Shown here one piece after another: positions 45,291 to 57,300 of a DNA stretch of 60,000 nucleotides. Position 1 is the first letter of the stretch. Every line of letters starts with the position of its first letter. The notes beneath the pieces were generated by a model. That model saw only the letters and a list, made by a program, of their open reading frames with translations. It ran no database searches and was not told where the DNA came from. Origin of the DNA: Liolophura sinensis. Its lineage: Eukaryota > Mollusca > Polyplacophora > Chitonida > Chitonidae. The stretch covers positions 48,721,385 through 48,781,384 of the forward strand of contig NC_088295.1 in NCBI RefSeq assembly GCF_032854445.1, read 5' to 3'. The position numbers were made by a program, and so were the translations under genes.

Positions 45291-45659
45291 AGGTACCTAG
45301 GCTATCTTTAGACATGTGGGCTTAGAGGAGCCACACAGCGCCATCTGTGATGCGTAATGAATATTATTTTATTCAATTTCGCATAAAAAGGTACCAAATT
45401 CAGAGAATATGACCAGAGAAACATATTAGGGAACATATAGGTAAGAAATAAACTTATAACTTGGAAGCACAGGGTGATGTAACATATGTACCCCTTCTTA
45501 TGACTTAATAGGACAACTCTTGTCATGCACAGCACAGGTAACAATGTAGCCTACAGTTGAAGGAAAACCCCATCTTATGGCTTAATAGGACAAATCTTGT
45601 CATGCACAGCGTAAGCCAAAATGTTTTCCGGGATAAGGTTAATTTGTACCCACATAAAC
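45291..45659. other. No gene seen
   Basis: AT-rich flank of the Polinton remnant. An imperfect repeat CTTATGACTTAATAGGACAA / CTTATGGCTTAATAGGACAA with CTTGTCATGCACAGC occurs near 45497 and 45574. Confidence 0.45.
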
Positions 45660-45857
45660 TCGTACGCACGTCAAGTCGTATACTCAATTTCAGCCAAGTC
45701 GTATACCTAACATTAACCAAGTCGTGCTTAACTTCAGTCAAATTATGCCTTACTTCAGTTAAGTCGTACCCAACTTCAGTCAAGTTGTACCTAACTTCAG
45801 TCTTGTCGTACCTAACTTTGGTTAAGTTGTACCTATCTTTGGCCAAGTCGTACCCCA
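45660..45857. repeat. ~21-bp minisatellite
   Basis: About nine units of AAGTCGTACCTAACTTCAGTC type, 21-23 bp each. A 21-bp period keeps a heptapeptide-like frame open on both strands; no protein inferred. Confidence 0.85.
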
Positions 45858-45983
45858 TAATAATTTATTACACACTTCCATATTTGTTGTTTGAACGCTT
45901 TGCTCAAATTATTTCTGTGACGCTGCTAATCGACTGTATATTTTTCGGACCTCTTCCTATATTTAATAAATCTCATGATAGTA

Positions 45984-46023
45984 CTTTATGGACTGGTTTC
46001 TCCACAGAAATCAGTCCATAAAG
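45984..46023. other. 17-bp perfect hairpin
   Basis: CTTTATGGACTGGTTTC pairs with GAAATCAGTCCATAAAG (one G-T pair) around the loop TCCACA. It has no T run after it and no neighbouring gene to terminate. Function unknown. Confidence 0.75.
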
Positions 46024-46484
46024 AGAAATACCGAACTGGTTGGTCATTCCACTAAATTGTTGGAATAAATCTGTCATCACAACAGCACCAATGGCGGAAT
46101 TTGGGAATGGCATACAGACGTCCATCCGTCCCACTAAGTATGCTATATATTTTATGTAATCAACTCCCATCGAGTCAGAGAGAGAAACGTCTACAGCTCA
46201 CAGATTTTGCCACGCTCTCAAGATGTGCACAACATCTTCAGTTTGTATCCCAAATGATTTTTGTCTTATTTTCTCTGGTGCTAGAGCCGCTCTCTTATCG
46301 TTTTAGCATATTATAACCCTACTACAGGCTTAATTTGACTGTATAATTAACTCCTAATAAAGTAAGCAATGAAGGGTTCTCAAACTCAAATTTTGTTGTA
46401 CACACTTTCAAGATGTCCACATGCAAAATTCTCAATTTGTTCATAACCATGTATTATTGTCCTACATTACCATATCGCATAACG

Positions 46485-46815
46485 ATACCAAATACACCAT
46501 CGGTCTTCATAACCATTCCAAATAAACCATTGGTCTTCATAACCGAACCAAATACACCATCCGTCTTCACAACAGTACCAAATACACCATCCGTCTTCAT
46601 CACCGTATCGTTCAGCGTATACCTCTGTTCTTAAAAACACCGCATTTGTTGACAACCATTCCGCGTACACTGCTGTTCTTAACAACCATTTCGCATACAC
46701 CGCTGTTCTTAACAACCATTCCGCGTACACCGTCGTTCTTAACAATCATTCCGCGTATACCGCTGTTCATAACAACCATTTCGCGTACACCGCTGTTCTT
46801 AACAACCGTTCCGTT
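46485..46815. repeat. 30-bp minisatellite with two unit types
   Basis: The left half uses units like CTTCATAACCGAACCAAATA + CACCATCCGT; the right half uses GTTCTTAACAACCATTCCGC + GTACACCGCT. Both are 30 bp and share AACC and ACACC positions, so the array appears to have switched variant midway. Confidence 0.85.
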
Positions 46816-46964
46816 CATAACCACACTACAAAGGAGAAAAACCTAACGCCTGTCCAGACTTCTCTCCTGCCTCATGATGAGGCTTCTAACCTATCTCATG
46901 GCGCCACATCTGGACCATCCCATGATGAACATCTGTTGCCTTTTAAACCATTAGTACACTCAAG

Positions 46965-47170
46965 TACACTCAAAAAGTTCATCTGTTAAATTTAACAAAC
47001 TTAACATAATATCCTGCTAGTCTCATAGAATGGTATATGTTAAATTAATATAATGTATATGGTTTGTGTTACATTTAACAGAGTAATCTAGTGTAATAAC
47101 AGAATACATTCTAGCATCACTCAGATAAGAGACTTTCTGTTAAATTTAACAGATTAATTTTTTCAGTGTA
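46965..47170. mobile_element. MITE-1, complete copy
   Basis: 202 bp at 46967-47168. It begins CACTCAAAAAGTTCATCTGT, then TAAATTTAAC, and ends GACTTTCTGTTAAATTTAAC, AGATTAATTTTTTCAGTG. It is flanked by TA on both sides (46965-46966 and 47169-47170). The TA duplication and CACTG-type termini suggest mobilisation by a Tc1/mariner-type transposase. Other copies: 9615/12041, 14824, 19409. Confidence 0.8.
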
Positions 47171-48929
47171 CATCAGGCTGAAGCAGAGTATCAAAATTTT
47201 GACCAATGTAGTGGAAAGTAACTCCACCCCCTAACTTTTTGTCATAAGACAGAATCTAAAAACAGCATTGTTCCTAAGAATATAAAGGACGTTTTCGCTT
47301 TTACATGAACAAGGGTTGAGAAAATTTTTATATATTGTTGATACATATCTACACAACGAGCACCAATGGTCAGAATTAAAACACTGTGTTCCAGCTGCAG
47401 GCACACATGCGGTGTAGTACTTACCATTATATCTACAGTGTACAGAGCTATGTTATGCGGTCCGTCAAACTACGTCTCGCGAAGTGGTCTAATTAAAAGG
47501 TGTCCTGATGCTGCCGAAAAATGTTTTTTAATGCAGTTCCCCCATGGTACGTTGGCGTGAGTTTGAATGCCATGTGTTCCATTTCGGTTTTAACGAATAA
47601 TTTGTAATTTGCCATCAAAGTTTTAACGAATATGTTTGTATGAAGATATCTAATTCACAAACGTATCATAGGATGTATATATATAATCCATATATCAGTT
47701 TGTATTTGGCTTCCCACATGAGATTGTATTTATATCATATGGGGTGCAAAAATGCTTCCTAAATGACAATAACCAAAGGATAAGCAATTATTTGTTATAA
47801 CCAGCTGTGTATTATTCCCTAATCTGCTTTCTGTTTTCTACATGTTATAAATTTTGAAGTTGTGTGTAAAAACATTATCATATATTGTGTTCATTAAATT
47901 TTAATTTAAGCTATAAGCTTTCTGATGTAATCATGTTAGGGCAAAGCAAATTAATGCAGCATTGAATAAAAAACAAGTCAATTTAACTATTTTGTCTTAT
48001 ACTCTTTATAACTATAGCTAGGGTGACGATTAAATTGGCATCGTGAATACTTTTACAGTATAATTGAACACGACTGGACAAACCTTGAAATATTATGAAA
48101 CACGGCGGGAAGAAGAAGGTTTGAAAATTGTGCCTCCCAAAAAAACCCCATGTTATATGCACGAAGTACCCCTTGTCCATAAGCCTAGTTGCTTATGTTT
48201 ATACGTGGTAATGAGAAACAGGCCAAGCGACCTTGAAAAAATATGTCACGATTAATAAAAAGCAATAGCTTTTTCTTCATGATAAGGTACAGGCGTGGTA
48301 CAAATGAAGACTTCAACAGGTATCGCCTTTACAAGCCTGACATATTAATAGACTTGTAACTAAAAGGCCCCAATAATCATTAACCATGGTAAAAAACAAA
48401 AACAAAAAACAAAACAAAACAAACAAACAAACAAAAAAAAAACGGTTCTTCACAAAGCTTCAGTATACATGTGGTATAATTTTGGTAAGCCTTACTACAA
48501 TTAAGCGTAAAGAGGCCTTTATTGTGTGGAGCCAAAGGTCCAATGACCATGACAAAATAGGTCAAGGTCAGTGGAAAGAAACTGCTCATTGTAAGAGACC
48601 AATTTTAAAACATGAGTAAATGACATCACTTGACGGTATTACGGGACTTTCGGTAGGAAAAGTGCATGATTTACACCTCCAGCAGCTCAAAGCCAGAGTC
48701 TAGACCGTTTTACAAAACATATCTAATTTGCATAAAACTTGCCCAATAACTTTGTAGTCATGATATGACATAAACAAATCATTTTACTTAGTGAATACAA
48801 AAAAGTATGAAGATATTCAGACTAGTTTTTTTTTTTTTTTGACTGACGCTTACCTTTGGTTTACGGCTTCCGTGTAATTGCCTTTAAGACTTCAACAGAT
48901 ATCGCGTTTATAAGCCTTTCAAAAAAAAA
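47171..48929. other. Gene-free spacer; (CAAA)n tract at about 48395-48445
   Basis: No exon or element recognised apart from the A/C-rich simple repeat and a T run near 48828-48840. Confidence 0.4.
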
Positions 48930-49290
48930 GTTGAGCGGTTGGTCGTCCTTATCGCCAGGGCGTCCGCCTTGTATCAGGAGACCTGTAATCAAAGCCGCGT
49001 CGAGTCATACCAAAGACATTTAAAAGGACACTTGGCGCCCTCAGCATTGCCGAAGAAGCTAGAGCAGGGAAACAGGGCTGGTTGGCTCCGTGTCAGTATA
49101 CTGTGACTGGCTGGAGTGGCATGTCTGGTGTCTGGCATAATACTTCAGTGGCGGCAGCACTTTGGCGGCATGCATTTGACCTACCACTAAAAATACTTTA
49201 TGTGTACACACGCTTAATTACCCCTTGTCGTCATATGACTGAAAACTGTTAAGTTCGACGAAAAGCTCCAAGCATACATAGGCCTACATA
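48930..49290 (+). mobile_element. SINE-A, nearly full length
   Basis: A tRNA-like head region (CGCCAGGGCGTCCGCCTTGT, AAAGCCGCGTCGAGTC) precedes the body, which has GGCGGCAGCACTTTGGCGGC, and then the tail GTCGTCATATGACTGAAAAC, TGTTAAGTTCGACG. It is followed by CATA repeats. No clear target duplication. Confidence 0.7.
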
Positions 49291-51316
49291 CATATAAATA
49301 GGCCTACACACATACATACATACATACATAATTAACCTCTTAAGTGCACAAGGTATTAATAATTAAGAACTCGTATTTCATTTAAAAAAATGACTTCAGT
49401 TTCGATAATATATGCGCGCAGCAGATACTCTCTTGACAGCTATATACGACGAGACAGCATAAGGAGCGGGCTCCATTAGAATTTAGTGACATTGGGCCTA
49501 AAGGTCTGTGGACTTACCATGCAGTGAATTCTCCATGGGGCCCATGCGTGCACAATTTGAAATGGATAGCGTGAGTGTAGACACACCAGTTTAAAATAAG
49601 GGCCTTTAACCTCTTTATTTCATCACCTTGGAATTGGATGAAAATCGTCATCAAAAACCCTTATCATCAAAACGCGATGTACTTTATGTTAGACAGCTAG
49701 CTATAGGGTTTAATATTGCATCGAAGATTGCATGGAGGCCTACACTAGGCTCGTACCAAAAGAGGCGAGGATTGCTCTTAGTCCATAAAACTTAATGCGT
49801 TAATTGATTTAATGAGTTAATTGAGTTAATGCGATTTCAGAATAAGGTTACACGTAAGTTTAACATCAAGCTGATCATGACATGATGTTTGATGGAATTT
49901 ATCTGACCGCCAAGTTTAATCCATTGTGCAAAAATAGTAGAAAGAAGTGCTTCTAAAGTTTCATCAACTCTCTCCATTAGAATAAAGAGATAACTTAAGA
50001 CAGGATGGAATCTTTTGACAGTTCATCTCATTGCCCAACATCAGCCCAGTTTATGGCACTCAGGGCCCAGTTGTTCGAAAGTGTATTAGCCAATACTGGT
50101 ATAAAGTCATCTTTCATATTAAAATTTTAGCCAAATTCAGCAGCCAATGTAGTTCTTCAAAGTCAAGTTATAACAACAGCAGCTATATTTTGGATAAGTA
50201 CCGTATTATGTTGAAGACTTGGTTTAAAGTTAAATTTGGTAAATTAGGTTTTGAAACAGTCTTGAACAAATTAATAGGGCCTACAATGGAAACCTGCATG
50301 TCACGTGGATTTGATTGACAACTCGATGTGTCGTCTGCTTTCAAAATCAATGTTTCATATCTAAATATGTCACGACATTCGAACATTTTCTCCAGAATGT
50401 TACATGGTCCTATAGGTAAGAAATAATTAATTATAAAAGATGTATACATAATGATGTACTGTAGGCTTACATAAAGAGTAACCTAGGCCTAATGGTCATT
50501 ATAAATGCAACCAGATGAACGAAATTGTCTTTCGATATACAAAAGGAACGCTGAATTAAACCACGGCAGGATACATGGATTTAATGTCGCTCATGTAAGA
50601 ATTCGCTTCTAAATTCTATTATATCGGCTTAAACAATTACTTTGATTCACACTTGGTGAGGGTGGGAACTAATGAAGATATCATTGTTCGTGGATCTGGA
50701 TGAATGAACTCGCTAATCAATGTTTATGCGTTAATGCGGGCGGCATATTATTTCAGCACATAGCCTGGATACGCGTACCAGTACCGGAGATTTTTGGAAA
50801 AAAAAAATCCATCAGCGCAAATCTAGTCGAATTAATGCTGTTCTTTTATTTTAGAATAGCTCAAATAATTACCTTAATCTTTCACAAAATATCAACCTCC
50901 TCTGTACACGGATTTAGCATTCAAAATTTGTACAGTAAATAAACGGTTCTACAAATTTACAAATTAGGTAGGTCTAGGCCCTCAATGGATTATTTTTTTT
51001 TTTTTTTCGAAATTTTAGAATCATTTCAACACTGTAAATGTTACAAATGCGAATCTGCTACTTACTGAAAGGCAACAGTTTGAACTGTGTTTGGAAATCA
51101 GAAAATTTTATTTCATTTTGCAAATACGGACTTTTGGGCCCAAAATCTACGTGCTCAAGTTAGCCTGACCACATTTCGTACGTGTGGAGTTGTCTGCCCC
51201 TGTGATGTAGACTTTTCTTCACTTCAGTAACTTACTGTGTCAGATCTGAGACTTTTGCTGCAAGCTGATGAAGACGTTTGTTAAAACTATAATCTCTGCT
51301 TAAGAACTGGGCAAGC
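49291..51316. other. Upstream region of DCAF6; (CATA)n and an old repeat
   Basis: (CATA)n lies near 49308-49330. A sequence at about 50060-50330 (GGGCCCAGTTGTTCGAAAGT) resembles 14065 and may be an old interspersed repeat. No TATA box is evident in the 100 bases before the DCAF6 ATG. An in-frame TAA at 51290-51292 precedes it. Confidence 0.4.
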
Positions 51317-51386
51317 ATGTTCCGGGCTCTTTACGATAAGCAATATGGCAGGACAGAGCCAGCTAAGTTGTTTTCCCTGGCGAAAG
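51317..51386 (+). CDS. DCAF6: DCAF6 exon 1
   Basis: Starts at the first ATG after an in-frame stop and encodes [20 protein letters not shown], ending AAA G|GTGAGC in phase 1. The N-terminus differs from vertebrate DCAF6, as usual before the first WD repeat. Confidence 0.75.
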
Positions 51387-54300
51387 GTGAGCAAGGTGAC
51401 AGCCGTAAACGTACTGATATGAATTACCGAGGTTCCAGTTTTCGTTCGTTTGTCAAACAGTTCCATCTGTATTTAGTTAACTTCGCAAGCATAGTGGGAC
51501 ATCTGCTAGACGCTTATATTTTACCATATATTAGTGTCAGTAGTGTTGTCATACTTTCCTCAGGGTGACAAAAAAAAATAATTTTCCAGAAAAGACATAT
51601 GGTCAAATCATACTGATACATTCCCAGTGTAAGATTATACACTTCAGTAATGCAGCTCACCTGTTAAGTACCGAGGAACGAAGAGTTACAGCTTTAATCA
51701 TAAATCCATTTGTATTCCATTTTATCAGTTTCTGTGTTTCAAAATCAGACTCGATATATATTTACCTTTCCTTTTGGTTTAGAAATTATTGCATGTATTG
51801 TAAACTTGACTTTACTGAATTTTCTTTTCTCTTTTGAAGCAAATGTCAGCTTTGTACAGAGACTTATACTGTATAGAAATCTGGATGTACACTCTGGATG
51901 TGTAGGTATACTTTTCTTCACTGCCTAAGTGGGTGCACTTGCTTTTCTATATATGTTGTTTACTGAAAGCCTCCCAGCTATGGAATCATACATAATTGAT
52001 CTGTGGATGATCTTCTCAGGTGTTCAGTTTGGTTCATTAAACTACAGTAGAGACACACACCCCTTTTTGTAGTAAATTAATGTGGCTCTAATCCAGTGAG
52101 TTTGCTTGCATGAATCCAGCTCTTACAGATCAATATTTGACTTCATGTTATAAGGTTTGTCAGTTGTTTGTCTAAGGATGGTGGTTTTCTCCAGGTTCTA
52201 TTTGGCTTCCTGCACTGAAAACCCTAATTGCTGTTGCATAAGTGAAATATTCTTGAGAAAAGCATCCAAACCTAATAAAGTAAAATCATTTTAGAGATCT
52301 GCTATTCTGACTGGAATAGTTTGCAAATATTTAAACTCACACAAGTGGCCAGATGTGAATGGAAATTTCAAACTTATATCAGAAATGAATTACACCATTA
52401 AGAATGACAACGGTTGTTTTATATTGTTTTATATTGTGAACATTTTCGTATGGGCGTATGAGATGTAGGTGGAAATCTTAGTGCAATGTCAGTGTTAGAC
52501 TGAGATCAGGTTAATACAGATTTACAATTGTTTGTGTTTTGTTCTGACGTTATAGTTCATCCATGTACTGTATTGTTTAATGTAATGATTAAATTTTAAT
52601 ATTATGAAGCTGTGGTTATATAAAAACACAATATATCTTTCCTTGTAAACTTAACTATGGTGTGATAACAAGGCATGATCATGTTTGGCTCTAGGTGAAC
52701 ACAATTTGCTGGAGTGACAGTGGTTCCAGTATCCTCTCAGGGGCAGATGATCAACAGCTGGTGATAACGTGTCCTTACACAGGGCAGGTAATGTGACAAA
52801 CGTATATGACCAGTAAACAGGTAATAGGCAGGCTTTCTTTGTGATCAGTTTCAGAGTTGGTAGTCATTACAACATAACTTACAGCATAGATTTAACCAGC
52901 ATTTGAAATTGGGTCAGTCTCATTTCCAATTTTCTCCTGTTTTCCCTATCTCTCCCATGTTAATTTTTTCAGAATAGGGCATCTCGAAGACACTGAGACA
53001 CCCTCCTGGCTAAACGTACATGTATGCCTTACAAGTACCTCTGCTGATACTGTGCAGTAGATCCATGATTTCAGTGCTCAATGGTGTGTGGCACTGGTCC
53101 TGAGAAAAGGAATATCAATGAGTTTCGCATAAATTGATACATCTATATAGCCTGAAATTTTTGTTGTTTATTTCATTGCATGGTAATGTTTACACTGTAC
53201 TCAAGAATTTTTTTTTATGCGATGGGGACGGGGTTTATTGGTTCTGAGTTTAAGCCTCTGCCAAGCCACAGGGGTTCAGTTTCTCCTTGATTCAGTGATG
53301 CAGCTTCATTGTCAAATTTTTCAAATGTGAAATGTTTACCTGATCTGTGATGTTTCTGTTAATTTTTTTCAGCTTTGATGTACTAGTATGTACAGTTTTG
53401 AAGTAAATCAGTTTTTTAATGATCGGTATTGTACATAATATGGGCTTTTTCTGTTGCAGAAACAACTGTCTATCCGATCTGGTCACCGAGCCAATATTTT
53501 TAGTGCCAAGTTTTTGCCAAATACAGTCGATAAACAGGTTAGTACTGTGACACAAAAAGTTATTTTGTGAGATATAGCATTATGGAAACAGAGGATCATG
53601 CTAAAATTTCATAAGTAGCTTATCAAATGTGCACATGCATACAATGTGACTCTTGTTACACAAAACCAGCTGAGAGCTCCTCAGAGGAGATGTTTTTTCC
53701 ACAAACATGAAAAACGAAAAAAGATAACTTTTGTTTCATTGGTAATAATCTATGTTCATCACGGCTGAAGATATGATACATGTAATAGATAATTTTAATA
53801 GACAGAGGTCCGTCCCTGGCTCTTGGCTGCAACAGATAAAAACATGAACCCAGTATCTTTTATCTAACTCAAATGACAAGTAGATAAGAGCTGGACCTTT
53901 ATAGTGAAGTTATATATCTTGCTGCTATCGAGTTTCGGGGGTAGAAATTAGAAGTAAAGCCAGCAGGACACTTGTCCTGTTGATCTCTCAAAGCTAACGG
54001 ATATTTTTGCAACTGACAGGACAACATTTCTCTGCACTGAACTGTTGGCCAATATATGATTAAATGCGCTGTGTACTTTTGACATGTAATTGTTTCAATT
54101 ACTGACCAGAGGGGTTGATCGTGGTCTCTTTTTCACATGTGGTGTAATACTTTGCTTCCAATCTTCCTTGAAATATCATTGCGTAGCTGACGTTGTTTGT
54201 TGGATTAGCAAAAGCTTCATTGCTACAGTTTGTTACTGATCCATTACTCACCTGCTTGGTAAAGCTGAATTTAAGTAGGTCGGTCGTTGCGAGCGATCAA

Positions 54301-57300
54301 TATTTTTTCATTTCGCTGTCAACGACTGCCATACTCCTAGATTCGCACTTTTGTCCCTGTGAACTTCACGTCGCAATATGCGCCTTGTGTCTTTTTGCTC
54401 AGTGAACAGGGTAATCTATTTTCGTAACAAGGAAAGCCTCACACAGGAATTTTGGTACATTTGTTGGAAACGCGATTTGTTCCCACAAAGAGATGTTTTT
54501 GAAATGATTCGACGTTGTCTTACAAATAAAGGGGGCCACTATGAATCCGCTTGAATGCAAGTTTGAGAAACTGATCAAAGTAACAATAGTTCATGTATGT
54601 GCACATTTTCATTGCCAAAATATTCAACCGAACATGTCCGACGAGTCCGTCGATAATGGTAATTTGAACCCTGAGTTTCCCTTCAGACAAGCAACTAGCC
54701 GTAATTGTCAGTGATTTTGTACATGTGTGTGGATACTGAATTGCTAAAAATTATACATCCTACTTGTAGTTGTAGTTTAAAGAAACACATTTGTCTAGTT
54801 GATTTGCCATCGAGATACACGTACATGTAATTCTGTTTTAGGATCTCCGATCACTTGGACTTAAATCTCTTTGGTCTTCCCTCCACTGAGAATCTTCAGC
54901 ACTGTCTTGATGACGAATTTCTAGTGTTATTTCATGCTGAATGTATAGATCTATGGCTATTTTGAGCTGATGATTAGCTTATGGCATTATGTCAAAGATG
55001 TTTTTGTGCACTATGTTTAATTTGATTTATTTTTTGATGCGTCCAATTTTGTACAAAAGATTTTTTACAAATACAACTGCGGTCAAGTTTAGGGGGGGAG
55101 GAAACTGGAGCACCTGAAGGAAATTACCAGCATTTGCCAGGAACTTCACAAATATCTGGACTTAAACCCACAGCCATCTGTCAAGAGCTAGATTGGAGCC
55201 TGCCACCTCATTAGTGGGGCTACATTTAATTGGCTGTGGCGAGAATAGTGTTTTAGTCAAATAAGCCTGATGATAAATCTGTGAACATAGCTGATAATTT
55301 ACATACTGCAATGTGTTATATATACAATGTAAATAATGTCATACAATCTCCAGTGCTGAGGAAAGCGTCGTCTGTAAAGTCCATTAATATTTTGATGCCA
55401 GTTCCGAGAAAAGCTAATTTAAGCAACTGGGTGTAATCGTCTGTTGTAGATTGTGTCTTGTTCGGGTGATGGTAAGATCTATTTCACAGAGGTGGAAAGA
55501 GAAGACACATATGGAACTCAGTGCTTTGATTGTCACTATGGAACCACATATGAGGTAAGTAAAGCTCTATTTATTAAGACTAAATCCATCAGCTGATTTT
55601 AATTTGGCATGTTAATTATTGGTTGACATTTATGATTTAACTATACTGTACTCACTGGTGTGTAATCTTGCATTAAATGACACTTTTCAGGAATCTCATA
55701 ATGAGACTCCTTACACAAAGTTATGACCATTGTTTGTGTTAGACACAGGAATTTGCAGAAAAGGTAGAGAGAATGTAATTGACAGCAACAAAATGTTCAA
55801 AATGGCTATTATTATTTTAAAACAACCTGAATAACTATTGTCCGCAGAAAATATCAGATTTGTATACTTAAAAAGTGACCCATGCTATAAATGGAACACA
55901 TGCACAGATGAGGCTGATATTTTGTTAAAGGTAATTACTTGAACTATTCTAAAAACTCCCCAAAAATCAGTTGAATTTTCACTGATCGCTTTTTGCACAA
56001 AATCTTGTGTATAGCTTCTTTCAGGATATCACCACAAGAATATTTATAATGCTGTGAGTAAATTCTGTCACTGGTGTCATTTACTTGATGTTTCTTTTCT
56101 TCACCCTCAGGTGATAACCATCCCGGGGGAAGCATCCACTTTCCTTAGCTGTGGAGAGGATGGGACTGTCAGGTGGTTTGATCTCCGCATCAAGACCAAG
56201 TGCCAAAAGGAGGACTGTAAAGAGGTGTGTGCCTGTAGGCATATAAGTGTCTGTAGGCATATAAGAATCTATGTAACACATGACCATTTGTACAGTCCAG
56301 ATTTTGTTCAAGACTACTTGTCTTCCTCCAAGATTGTGTGGATATCTGTGTGTCACACATGTGAGAAACATGCCAATAGTTGTTTGTGTACGCTGGGCAT
56401 TCTGGTTTGCCCCAACCATAACGTTCAGTGGTGTCAGATAAGTGAGAATTCTTGAGAGTGTCATTAACCAACAATCAAAGAAATAAATGAATAAATAAAT
56501 AAACACATAAATAAATAAACACATAAATAAATAAATATAACATTAAAATAAACTATACTCATTCAGTATCTTTTAGATTCAAGAAAAAGAGTTGTGTACA
56601 AAAAAAAATTTCTCTGTTGTAAGATGCTTGTGCATATACATGTAAATTATTATAATAGTAATTTGTTCAGATTATTTTGAAAGCCATCTTAGTTGTAAAT
56701 TTTTTTTTGACTTGTGCATTTTCTTATAAAGGAATCTTGCTAATTTGCAGACTAATGCTCTTCTTCTTCAGGACGTTATGATAAACTGTAGCCGAGCAGT
56801 GACCTCGCTGTCTGTCAACCCCATTCTGCCGTATCAGCTTGGTGTGGCCTGTTCTGACAGTGCTGTCAGGATATTTGATAGGAGGATGCTGGGAACACGC
56901 CTCATGGGTATGAGATAAGAATTTAATTCTTGGATAGATTTACAAGTACTCATATGATGGAAGGGGTAAGGTTCTTGCTGTGTACTTGCTCTCCAAAAAT
57001 AATTGGAGGAGCCATCTATTTTTGTTGCAGGAGAAGAAAGCTTTGGTGCCATAACAAACCTTTAAGTCTGTCTGTTCATTTGAAATAAACCACCCATGTT
57101 GCATCTCTTTAATTCACTATCATTAAAGTTTCAAGATATTTGGGAATGTTACGAAATACACATCATGCATTTGTTTTATAACAATTTCCCAATTAATGTC
57201 TAGGGGCATAACAAAAGGCAGTTGAGCTGAAGGTGTCAAAATGTTTTATGTGTCAGGCTCTTCAGACTGATGACGTCCACAAAAAAAATTGAGGTTATCC

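Noticed and set aside
45523-46021. Open frames with heptapeptide-like repeats
   Set aside because: Product of the 21-bp minisatellite; open on both strands.
51317-51568. Single-exon reading of the DCAF6 start
   Set aside because: Sequence after 51386 loses conservation and a GTGAGC donor in the right phase joins to exon 2.
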